Shown in pieces: positions 33,989 to 42,328 of a DNA stretch of 64,000 nucleotides; position 1 is the first letter of the stretch, and the number at the start of each line of letters is the position of its first letter. The notes under the pieces are model-generated. The model worked only from the letters and a program-made list of their open reading frames with translations. It did not search any database and was not told the origin of the DNA. Source of the DNA: Blastopirellula sp. J2-11 (GTDB taxonomy: Bacteria; Planctomycetota; Planctomycetia; Pirellulales; Pirellulaceae); contig NZ_CP097384.1 of assembly GCF_024584705.1 (NCBI RefSeq), positions 4,030,001 to 4,094,000 of the forward strand, given 5' to 3'. The position numbers and the translations under genes were made by a program.

Positions 33989-35152
33989 ATGGCAAGTTTT
34001 GAAGCTCTCATTCAGGGACCGACCGGAATTGCGTTACGCGATTCAAGTGGTCAGCCGAAGTACGAGCAACTCCGAGACTTTGTCGCTCAGCAGATTGAAC
34101 AGGGACAGCTTCCGGCAGGGGAAGCGCTTCCTCCCGAGGCGCGCATTTCGGAAACTCTCGGTATTGCTCGCAGCACGGTGCGCCAAGCACTTTCGACTCT
34201 GGAGCGAGAAGGGCTCATTCGCCGCATCCACGGCAAAGGAACCTTTATTCATGAACAAGCGCGGCAGCGTCTCCAGAAGGGGCAGGACCTGTTCGCGCTG
34301 ATCATTCCGGAAACGTCCGCTGGTTTCTATCCTTCACTACAGATGAGTTTTGAAGAAGCTGCCGCCGGATTTCACAACCAAGTGATCATCTGCAACTCCA
34401 ATAATGAGATCGATAAACAAGGAAACTCGATCCTGCAATTGATGGACTTGAACGTCGCCGGCGTCGCAATTGTTCCGACGACCAATCCGCCGACCCCGGC
34501 GTTTCATGTTCGCCAACTTCGCGAACGCGGCATCCCCGTCGTTTGCTGCTCTCGTCCGATCGAAGGAGTGCAAGCTCCGCTGCTTTCCATTCCGTTCGAG
34601 GAAGTCGGCAGCGAAGCCGGCAAATTGATTCGTGAAGCGGGTCATCAACACGTCTTGTTTCTAACCGGTACAAAATCGGACGCAGGCACCGCCTACGAAA
34701 TCGGCTTTCGACAGGCGCTGGGCCCTCGGGTTCAGGTGGAGACCTATTATGGAACCAACCCCAATCCGGACGTCACCATCCAAGAAGCGGAACTAGCGGC
34801 GGAACTGGAACGCCAATTCGCCCAGCCAGCGCCGCCGACGGCGATCTTCGCCTCCTTTGATTCCCTCGCCGAACTTGCCTTCGTGCTGCTCAGTCGTCTC
34901 GGATTGCGCGTGCCGGAAGATGTCTCTCTGGTCGGATTTGGCGGTTCTCGCCGACAAGGCGCATTGACCAGTCGACTGACGTCGATCACGGTCGACGAAG
35001 CGAAGATGGGCCATGAGGCGATTGAGCTCTTGGAACAAATGCGGGCAGGAGCACTTCCCCTGACTTGCCATGAAGTTCGCATGATGCCGCTAGGAGTCAG
35101 CGAGGGACGCACACTAAGCCATCCCAAGAAAAAGTCGGAGCTGCTGACGTAG
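33989..35152 (+). CDS. GntR-HTH/LacI-type sugar-responsive regulator (AraR-like)
   Basis: A 387-residue chimeric regulator. A GntR winged helix comes first (QPKYEQLRDFVAQQIEQGQL through ISETLGIARSTVRQALSTLEREGLI), followed by a periplasmic-binding-protein fold of the LacI type (about 100-370), as in AraR. The effector is therefore probably a sugar. ATG 33989 is chosen over 33878, because the latter would place the promoter inside the coding region. It is divergent from the sialidase-like operon and 70 bp upstream of a symporter gene; it most likely controls both. Confidence 0.85.
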   Translation: MASFEALIQGPTGIALRDSSGQPKYEQLRDFVAQQIEQGQLPAGEALPPEARISETLGIARSTVRQALSTLEREGLIRRIHGKGTFIHEQARQRLQKGQDLFALIIPETSAGFYPSLQMSFEEAAAGFHNQVIICNSNNEIDKQGNSILQLMDLNVAGVAIVPTTNPPTPAFHVRQLRERGIPVVCCSRPIEGVQAPLLSIPFEEVGSEAGKLIREAGHQHVLFLTGTKSDAGTAYEIGFRQALGPRVQVETYYGTNPNPDVTIQEAELAAELERQFAQPAPPTAIFASFDSLAELAFVLLSRLGLRVPEDVSLVGFGGSRRQGALTSRLTSITVDEAKMGHEAIELLEQMRAGALPLTCHEVRMMPLGVSEGRTLSHPKKKSELLT

Positions 35153-35222
35153 TCGACCAGCGAGAGACGCATCTCTCGTCGATGTCGCCTTTCTCGGAAA
35201 ACGCCATTCACCGAAAACGCCG

Positions 35223-36740
35223 ATGCCTTCTATTCTCGACATTGCGATTGTACTTGTTTACCTGATCGCCACGATTGGCGTCGGCTTGGCTTGTCGAGGA
35301 CGGCAACAAAACGATGATGACTATTTCACCGCAGGCGGAGGCTTCTCTCAGGTATTCGGCGCTTTGCTAGTCGGCTTGAGCATTGCCGCGACGTTCTTTA
35401 GCGGAATCAGTTTGCTTGCCTATCCGAGCGTCGCCTACAACAACGGACCGGGAATCGCCATCGCCGCATTGGCGATTCCACTTGCTGGCCTGCCGGTTCT
35501 GTTTTGGTTTCTCCCCAAATTCCTTCAGCACAGTGGACGCGAGCCGTATGGCTTGATCGAAACCCAATTCGGTTATCCAACGCGAGCGCTCGCATCAATC
35601 ATGTTTATCCTGCTCCGCTTGGGCTGGATGGGAACGCTGATCTATGCTCCGACTGCAGCGCTGATGGCGGCGTTTCAACTTTCGCAAGACTGGTTCTGGC
35701 CCATCATTTTGACCATCGGGCTCAGCAGCACGCTCTATTCGGCTTGGGGTGGACTGCGCGGCGTCATCGTCACCGATGCGATTCAGTTTCTCGTCTTGAT
35801 CCTTGGCATCCTATGGCCGATCGCCCATGTATTTACCCATCTGCCGGTGAGCGTTTTCGACTTCTGGTCGAACATGGAATCCTCCGGCGAATGGGTCACG
35901 CTCAACACTTCAATCGACATGACCGATAAACGCACGGTCTGGTCGCTACTGGCCGGTTTCTTCGTATCGAACGTTGGGATCTACATGGCGGATCAGATGT
36001 CGCTGCAGCGTTATCTGGCCTCGGGAACCTTGCGTTCCGCCCGCCGAGCGTTTGTGGTCAATATTGTCGGCGTGATGGTCGTAACGCTCTTGCTTACGAT
36101 GCTCGGCGTCGCTATGGCGGCTTGGTACAGCCAGGCGTTGCAGATCGCGCCGGAAAAGGTAGACGACGTATTTCCTCGCTTCGTCGCGACCATCCTGCCG
36201 CCGGGCGCCGCCGGTTTAATCTTCGCGGCAATTCTAGCGGCGACCATGAGCAGCATGACCAGCGGCGTCAACTCACTAGCGGCGGCGATCTCGCTCGACT
36301 TCGCTCGTCACTTCAATCGCGATCGCACTCCTCAACAGGCGCTGCAGTTCGCACGTCGACTCAGCGTGACGATCGGCTTGCTCGCCACGGCGACCGCCGG
36401 CGTCGTGCGCCATTTGGGAACAATTTTTGACATCGCGCAATCGGTGATCGGCGTCTTCCTGGGACCGCTGCTGATCTGCATGTCGTTTGCGGTGTTTCAA
36501 GTGCGCGTCAGTCAGAAAAGCATGATCCTTGGCATGCTGTCAGGCACGCTCGCCGGTTGGGTGATCATTTTCTCTCCCTGCGATAGCCTGTGGGTCGCTC
36601 CCTTCTCGGCGATCACCAGCGCGGCAATTGCGCTCTGCGGCAACCTGTTTAGGAAAGGAGAGTCGGCCGATCAGAACAAGACCGCTCACCACACGAAACG
36701 GGGTGAATCCATCACCATCGCATCGGAAAACAAGCCATGA
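35223..36740 (+). CDS. Sodium:solute symporter (SSS/SLC5 family)
   Basis: Integral membrane transporter of 505 residues with about 13 predicted helices. It has the family-typical N-terminus MPSILDIAIVLVYLIATIGVG, the DYFTAGGGFS segment and AAILAATMSSMTSGVNSLA in the middle. It would import a sugar, sialic acid or related solute with Na+. It is co-directional with the regulator, which favours one regulon with the sialidase-like operon. The 40-residue hydrophilic tail is charged. Substrate cannot be read from sequence. Confidence 0.87.
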   Translation: MPSILDIAIVLVYLIATIGVGLACRGRQQNDDDYFTAGGGFSQVFGALLVGLSIAATFFSGISLLAYPSVAYNNGPGIAIAALAIPLAGLPVLFWFLPKFLQHSGREPYGLIETQFGYPTRALASIMFILLRLGWMGTLIYAPTAALMAAFQLSQDWFWPIILTIGLSSTLYSAWGGLRGVIVTDAIQFLVLILGILWPIAHVFTHLPVSVFDFWSNMESSGEWVTLNTSIDMTDKRTVWSLLAGFFVSNVGIYMADQMSLQRYLASGTLRSARRAFVVNIVGVMVVTLLLTMLGVAMAAWYSQALQIAPEKVDDVFPRFVATILPPGAAGLIFAAILAATMSSMTSGVNSLAAAISLDFARHFNRDRTPQQALQFARRLSVTIGLLATATAGVVRHLGTIFDIAQSVIGVFLGPLLICMSFAVFQVRVSQKSMILGMLSGTLAGWVIIFSPCDSLWVAPFSAITSAAIALCGNLFRKGESADQNKTAHHTKRGESITIASENKP

Positions 36741-36896
36741 ACCAACCCCGAAAGACATTTCGTGGATGCGTTCCCGCGATCCTCATGCAAATCGACAGAA
36801 CCCCATCTGCAATTATTATCGATCTTAGGGTGACGACAGCGCGCGTATTAAACGGCTGTCGACATCAGTCTCCTATCTTTTATCTAGAGGAAAATC

Positions 36897-37814
36897 ATGA
36901 CCCAACGTCGCATGCTTCATAGTGGCTTTACCCTGGTCGAGTTATTGGTAGTCATCGCCATTATCGGCGTCTTGATCGCTTTGCTGTTGCCGGCAGTGCA
37001 ACAAGCCCGCGAAGCGGCCCGACGCGCCCAGTGTCAAAACAACCTCAAACAGCTGGGGCTCGCGCTGCATACGTATCACGACACGCATCTGAAATTTCCT
37101 CCCGGCGCAGTCGATGTCAATTGGCTTAGCTGGGCCGTACTCATTCTTCCGCAGATCGAACAAGGCCCACTCTTCGATCAATTCAATTTTAACGCAGGAT
37201 CCTACACCAATACGAACAAGTATATTCATGGATTAAATCGCATGCCGATGTACCTTTGCCCGAGCAGCAACTCCGAGCACAGTCTTGATCCCTCCTATTT
37301 AAACGATTACACGCTGCACTACATGGGAGTCGCCGGCCCCAAAGGAACCAATCCCGCGACACTAGCAACCTACGCAGTTGAGAAGGAGACTTCTTCCCGC
37401 GGCGGCATGGCGACGCAAGGCATGCTCTACATCGATAGCGACACTCGTTTTCGCTCCATTACCGACGGAACCTCCAACACGTTCATCTTGGGCGAAAGCT
37501 CGTGGAACAAAAAAAATAAATTTCGCAGTTGGATCCGAGGAGGCGCCTACACGAATACGACATCCGGCTCCACATACACCACCAATCCACATCTCGACTC
37601 CACCCGAAATGTCGCGAATGCGATCAACTCGGAATACACCGGCGGAACAAGTCCCGAAGGCTGGAATGACGTCTGCTACGGCAGCGAACATGCCGGCGGA
37701 GCCCTCTTCCTGATGTGCGACGGTTCCGGAAAGTTTGTCCCCGAGACAATCGACTACGGAATCTACCTGTCGACCGCAAGTCGCGACGGCGACGAAGTAA
37801 CGACAGCCGAATAA
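36897..37814 (+). CDS. DUF1559 pseudopilin-like protein, copy 1
   Basis: Planctomycete-type secreted protein with a type IV/II pilin N-terminus. The prepilin peptidase site is Gly10 before [20 protein letters not shown], followed by the family signature [20 protein letters not shown]. The C-terminal DUF1559 part ends with the [17 protein letters not shown] motif typical of the family. Length is 305 residues. A small lipoprotein with a carboxypeptidase-regulatory-like domain follows, a pairing repeated at 54.7-56.2 kb. The biological role of DUF1559 proteins is unknown; surface assembly is inferred. Confidence 0.9.
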   Translation: MTQRRMLHSGFTLVELLVVIAIIGVLIALLLPAVQQAREAARRAQCQNNLKQLGLALHTYHDTHLKFPPGAVDVNWLSWAVLILPQIEQGPLFDQFNFNAGSYTNTNKYIHGLNRMPMYLCPSSNSEHSLDPSYLNDYTLHYMGVAGPKGTNPATLATYAVEKETSSRGGMATQGMLYIDSDTRFRSITDGTSNTFILGESSWNKKNKFRSWIRGGAYTNTTSGSTYTTNPHLDSTRNVANAINSEYTGGTSPEGWNDVCYGSEHAGGALFLMCDGSGKFVPETIDYGIYLSTASRDGDEVTTAE

Positions 37815-37900
37815 ATTAGCTCAAGCGCCTCGCGAAGGCGGGAGTTTCTCAAGGTGGTGCATTTTCTTTTCATTTCACTTTTTGCCATCGATCCTATTCC

Positions 37901-38353
37901 ATGAACCGATTTCGCCAATCTTTGCCCTTTGCTTTGCTGAGCCTGTTGCTCGCATCTATTTCCCTGGGATGCGGCGCCGGCTCGGGAGGGCCAGAAACGT
38001 TTCCCTTGACAGGAACAGTCACTTACCAAAATAAGCCGGTTCCTGCCGGGCGCATTGATCTTCTCCCTGATCCATCCCAGGGAAACGCGGGGCCGGCCGG
38101 CTACGCGGAGATCAAAGATGGCGCCTACGATACTTCTCGCTCCGGACGGGGAACGGTCGGCGGCGCGTATGTCGCCGTCATTACAGGATCATCCAGCGCG
38201 GAAACGCCGCAAGTTCTCGGTGACGAGGAACTGCTCAGTCAATCGCAACCATCCAGCGAGTTATTTAGGGATGTCCGCATCTCGATCAATCTTCCCAAGG
38301 AAGCGAGCAAGCAAGATTTTCAAATTCCCGTCCAAGCCGCCGCGAATCGCTAG
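37901..38353 (+). CDS. Small lipoprotein with carboxypeptidase-regulatory-like domain, copy 1
   Basis: A 150-residue lipoprotein: the signal MNRFRQSLPFALLSLLLASI ends at SLGCGAG with Cys24. The mature part is one beta-sandwich (FPLTGTVTYQNKPVPAGRID, then GTVGGAYVAVITGSS), common in planctomycetes. It pairs with the DUF1559 gene 87 bp upstream. The same arrangement with a homologous protein (VTFAGQPVPQGTIFLMPDP) occurs at 54.7 kb. Function unknown. Confidence 0.8.
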   Translation: MNRFRQSLPFALLSLLLASISLGCGAGSGGPETFPLTGTVTYQNKPVPAGRIDLLPDPSQGNAGPAGYAEIKDGAYDTSRSGRGTVGGAYVAVITGSSSAETPQVLGDEELLSQSQPSSELFRDVRISINLPKEASKQDFQIPVQAAANR

Positions 38354-38393
38354 AACCTGCTGATTTCAAGCATTGGATTCTGCCGCCGATCCC

Positions 38394-38424
38394 GGCGCCG
38401 ACTCAACCAGGATAAGTCGGCGCC
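38394..38424. terminator. Hairpin terminator between convergent genes
   Basis: A perfect 10-bp stem (GGCGCCGACT at 38394-38403 with AGTCGGCGCC at 38415-38424) has an 11-nt loop and a T-run (GATTTTT) about 8 nt later. It lies between the lipoprotein and phosphatase genes. Confidence 0.65.
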
Positions 38425-38445
38425 TGATGTCGATTTTTCCTCGCG

Positions 38446-39879
38446 TTACTTCGTCGGCGTGCGCAGGTTTTGCGGGGTTTCTACTTCGATCTCGACCAAC
38501 TGATTGATCTCACCGTTGGCTTGCTTATGCAACTCAAAAGCGTCGTACAATTCGCCGATCGCGGTGCGGGCCTCAAAGCGAAGCGTTGCTCCGTCTATGT
38601 GGATGACTTGATACAACTGCGTATCTTCACCCAAGCGTTCCATAAACGGCCAACGCGTGTTGGGGTACATCTTGGGACCGCTCACTGAAACGACGTAGAC
38701 CGTACCGTTCTCTTTGTCGACGTTTTGCACGCCGGTCGGAATATTTACCGTCCCCACTTGCACTCCCTGCTCTTTCGCCAGATCGTCGGCGGCGCCAAAG
38801 CTGGAATAGTCGCTCTCCGGCACATCAACGCCAGGTACAGCAAATCCCGTTCGACCGTAGGTATGATCATGTCCCTGCAGCACCAGATCGACTTTGTACT
38901 TATCAAAGATCGGCTTCCAAATCGCACGCAACGAGGCGTTGTCGCGTCCCTTGCCGGTCGAGTAGATCGGATGGTGAAAGGTGCAAACGACCCACTGCGA
39001 TTTATTGCTGGCCAATACCCCTTCTAGCCAGACCGCTTGCTCTTCTTGCAGTTCGTTACTGTTCAGCGCGATGATCCGCAGATTGTGATAAACCAGGGTG
39101 AAGCAACTCTCCTCGAGCCCGCGAGGTCCGTTCTGCGGGAACGTGAAACTAGGGCGCCAATGTGGAGACAGTTGACGGTCGCCGCCAGCGGTTTTGGCCT
39201 GCTCATGATTACCGGGAACTGCAACGCTGGGAATCATCGCATTGAGCCAAGATCCGGCCCCAAACCATTCTCCCCACTCGGCATCTGATTCGCAACGATT
39301 GACCAGATCGCCGGCATGCAGCAAGAAGGCGGCTTTGGGAGCGTCGCGATAGGCCTCGCGAATGACGCGCGACCACATCGAGCGAAGATTATTTTGCGCA
39401 TCGCCAAAGTAAATAAATGAGAACGGCTCTGGTTTTTCGGACGCGGTCGAAAACTGAAACCACTCACTCCAATTCACGCCATCCCCCACGCGATAGGCGT
39501 AGCGAGTTCCCGGTTGCAAATCCTGGAAACTGACGCTGTGAAAATGCGCGGTGTTGAGATCGGTCTTCAATGCTTCCGAGATTGCTTTGTACTGGGTCGC
39601 TTTGTCGGGAAAACCAGGCCCCGCTTCGGCAACGGCAATCTCGGCCAATCCGACATCGACCGCCGTCGAAGTGCGCCAGTTCACCGCTTGAGTCGTTTGC
39701 GGATCGCCGTCCCAGCTCAACACAATCCGATCAGGCATCGCGGTCGGCTGGTACATCTCCGCCGGTTTGACGGCGATCGGAGCATGCGTATGGTCGTCAT
39801 CTCCTTCATGGGCCAACGCCGCTGGATGGATCACAAGCAGAGCAAACGCGCAAGAGAGCAGCACTCGAATAATCGTCAT
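38446..39879 (-). CDS. Secreted purple-acid-phosphatase-like metallophosphatase
   Basis: Exported phosphatase of 477 residues with a signal peptide (MTIIRVLLSCAFALLVIHPAALA), a fibronectin-like N-terminal domain (RIVLSWDGDPQTTQAVNW) and a calcineurin-like core. The metal motifs are FIYFGDAQNN, LLHAGDLVNR, VAVPGNHEQA, CTFHHPIYST and VLQGHDHTYGR, in the canonical order. It probably liberates phosphate outside the cytoplasm. ATG 39879 is chosen for the signal peptide; the frame runs to 39930. It appears monocistronic. Confidence 0.88.
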   Translation of the reverse strand: MTIIRVLLSCAFALLVIHPAALAHEGDDDHTHAPIAVKPAEMYQPTAMPDRIVLSWDGDPQTTQAVNWRTSTAVDVGLAEIAVAEAGPGFPDKATQYKAISEALKTDLNTAHFHSVSFQDLQPGTRYAYRVGDGVNWSEWFQFSTASEKPEPFSFIYFGDAQNNLRSMWSRVIREAYRDAPKAAFLLHAGDLVNRCESDAEWGEWFGAGSWLNAMIPSVAVPGNHEQAKTAGGDRQLSPHWRPSFTFPQNGPRGLEESCFTLVYHNLRIIALNSNELQEEQAVWLEGVLASNKSQWVVCTFHHPIYSTGKGRDNASLRAIWKPIFDKYKVDLVLQGHDHTYGRTGFAVPGVDVPESDYSSFGAADDLAKEQGVQVGTVNIPTGVQNVDKENGTVYVVSVSGPKMYPNTRWPFMERLGEDTQLYQVIHIDGATLRFEARTAIGELYDAFELHKQANGEINQLVEIEVETPQNLRTPTK

Positions 39880-40756
39880 TGAAATCAACTTTGCGTGGAA
39901 TGCGTAAACAAGTAGGTAAGCTAGAACCAAAAAATATTCGTGGCCACGCTACGAGGCCAAGTTACCAATGAAGTTCATCATCTCGCTTATTGACGCCTGC
40001 GCTGGCAATCCAACAGGCGCGACCAATGGAAACCCCGGAATTCGTGGCAGATCGGTTCGACGGAATAAATATTGAATTCCGTGCGCAGACATCAATAGAA
40101 CCAAGGCAGTGATGAAGCATGCTCATCACAACTTTTCCACATGATATCGCCAGACCAAGCTTGGCAAATCCTGCTCCGCCTGGGGCTGTCGATAGGCCAT
40201 CGTAGCGGAAATGCGATTCTCGCCCAGTTTCGCTGGGGTCGGTTTCCAAATCCGCGACAACTATTCACCAACTCTTCATCAATTTTTCACCCAAGCATCC
40301 GGATAGAATCGAATGATTCTCGATCAGCCAAACTACCTGGGGATGACTCGTGCCCATAAAAGGTTCATGCCAGGGAAGATCCAATCGACCACATTCGGCG
40401 ACTTGGGGATTGGGACCGCTTGATTCATCCCCATCATCGGCGTGCTAATCGGTCTCCTTTTGCGTCGCGGCGAGAGCGTTTTTCAGCAAGTTGAACAAAC
40501 AGCCCCCTTTTGCTCCGGAGAAAGCAGCGTCTTGCTGCAGCGCCGGTCAACCGCGCTGGATACCACTTCCCAACTCTTAGGTTCGCACAGCCAGATTGTG
40601 CGGGGGATATGTCCATCCCGCGGGACTGGAACACCCTCGATAAAAAGGCTCTAGGATGCCGAGCCTCGGCAAAGATTACACGTGACATCTCCTCCGCACT
40701 TTACTACCATAAAGGACTCTCCTCCCCTCCCGCCACGATAGCAGCGAACCGTCGCC
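39880..40756. other. Intergenic region without recognised genes
   Basis: About 880 bp between the divergent phosphatase and DMFase-like genes. No frame has a convincing start, composition or known motif. The promoters of both neighbours must lie here. I see no tRNA, clear repeat or strong terminator. Confidence 0.6.
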
Positions 40757-42301
40757 ATGCCTGACGATCCTTCGGCCAAGTTGCCCCGCCGCCAGTTCTT
40801 GCAAGGAGCGATCGCCGCGACCACCTTGGCCGCCGGAGTCGGCGAAGCTCGCTCGGTTCTCGCTGCGGACGCCAACTCGACGCCAGATCGGATTCGCGCC
40901 GAAAACGCGCTGCCCGGCGCCGACGATTGGCAATTGACGCGCGTCCGCGTCGATGGCGACGGCTTTCGCTCACCCTGGATCGAAGGGTACTGCTCGCGGC
41001 AAAGCGTCCTGCTTGGCGAGTCGATCGACATTCTGGTTTCGACCAACCCTACCCGCTCGTTTCGACTCGAACTGTTTCGCATGGGTTACTACGGCGGCTC
41101 CGGCGCTCGGCTCATGAAGACGATCGGTCCGCTGGAAAGCGAAACCGAGCCCACCCCAACGCCTGGCGAAAAAAATTTGCACGAGTGCCGTTGGAAATCG
41201 ACGGTTCGGCTATCGATTCCCACTCACTGGACCAGCGGCGTTTATCTCGGTCGCCTGACTACCGTTCCCGAACCCGGCGAAGCGTATTGGCAAAGCTATG
41301 TCATCTTTGTCGTGCGCGACGAGCGCCCGGCCGACATCCTTTTTCAAGTCAGCGACAACACCTGGCAAGCCTACAATCGCTGGCCCAACAACTACTCGAT
41401 CTATACGCACCCGAAAGGAACTCAGGGACCATGGGCCAATGTTAGTTTTGACCGACCTTATGGACGCGAAGCGCAACACCAAGGCGTCGTGAACGATCCC
41501 CGCACCGTCGGTTCCGGCGAGTTCCTGCCGTTCGAGTTCCCGCTGGCCTATTGGCTCGAACAGCATGGCTACGACGTTTCGTACTGCTCCAACAGCGATA
41601 TGCTCACGCCGGACCGTGGACTGCGGTGCAAGTCGTTCATTAGCGTCGGTCACGACGAGTATTGGGACCTGCGGCAGTTTCGCTCGGTCGAGAAGATGCG
41701 CGACCACGGCGTCAATCTGCTCTTTCTGTCAGGCAATTCGATCTGTTGGGTGACGCCGTTTCAGGAAAGCAGCAGCGGCGCGGCCAACCGGATCATCTCT
41801 CGCGGCGGTCCTTACGGAGCCAGCAACGATTACGCAGTCGGTCGCGAGCAAGACCATGGCCCCTTTCCGCATCGCGGCCCCGACGAAGGTTTGCTCATGG
41901 GGGCGCGAAACGTTGAACCGGTCAACGGCGGCGGAGACTGGATCGTCACCCAATCGCAGCACTGGATGTTCGCCGGAACCGGCGTCCAGCAAGGCGAAAG
42001 CATTCCGGGACTGGTCGGCTGGGAGTATCACGGGCAACCGGCTGATATCCCGGGCTTGCAAGTGGTTGGCGCCGGCACCGCTTGGCAAGGAGGCGTCAAT
42101 CCTCAGCAATGGACAGCGACCATCTACCCCGGTCCCCAAGGCAACTTCGTCTTCAACGCGGCCACCATTTTTTGGGCGCAGGGTCTTAGTTCTCCGCCGG
42201 GACACGTGCTTCCCTGGTCGCACTGGAGTCGTCCTCACGGCCCTGACGCACGCGTTCAACAAATGACGCACAACTTGCTAAAACGAGCGATCAGCACTTA
42301 A
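40757..42301 (+). CDS. N,N-dimethylformamidase beta-like Tat-exported protein
   Basis: A 514-residue protein related to the large subunit of dimethylformamidase, including the C-terminal ThuA/glutaminase-like fold. It has a twin-arginine signal (RRQFLQGAIAATTLAAGVG) and family blocks such as FRMGYYGGSGARL, SDNTWQAYNRWPNNYS and FISVGHDEYWD. The small alpha subunit of true dimethylformamidase is not adjacent, and the enzyme is exported, so the real substrate is probably not DMF. It is followed after 27 bp by a PVC-type haem dehydrogenase gene in the same direction, suggesting one operon. Confidence 0.78.
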   Translation: MPDDPSAKLPRRQFLQGAIAATTLAAGVGEARSVLAADANSTPDRIRAENALPGADDWQLTRVRVDGDGFRSPWIEGYCSRQSVLLGESIDILVSTNPTRSFRLELFRMGYYGGSGARLMKTIGPLESETEPTPTPGEKNLHECRWKSTVRLSIPTHWTSGVYLGRLTTVPEPGEAYWQSYVIFVVRDERPADILFQVSDNTWQAYNRWPNNYSIYTHPKGTQGPWANVSFDRPYGREAQHQGVVNDPRTVGSGEFLPFEFPLAYWLEQHGYDVSYCSNSDMLTPDRGLRCKSFISVGHDEYWDLRQFRSVEKMRDHGVNLLFLSGNSICWVTPFQESSSGAANRIISRGGPYGASNDYAVGREQDHGPFPHRGPDEGLLMGARNVEPVNGGGDWIVTQSQHWMFAGTGVQQGESIPGLVGWEYHGQPADIPGLQVVGAGTAWQGGVNPQQWTATIYPGPQGNFVFNAATIFWAQGLSSPPGHVLPWSHWSRPHGPDARVQQMTHNLLKRAIST

Positions 42302-42328
42302 TCGACGCGCTTCCTTTCACGGAAAATC

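Noticed and set aside
36737-36922. 61-residue plus-strand frame before the DUF1559 gene
   Set aside because: It overlaps both the end of the symporter gene and the DUF1559 start, has no family features and no ribosome-binding site.
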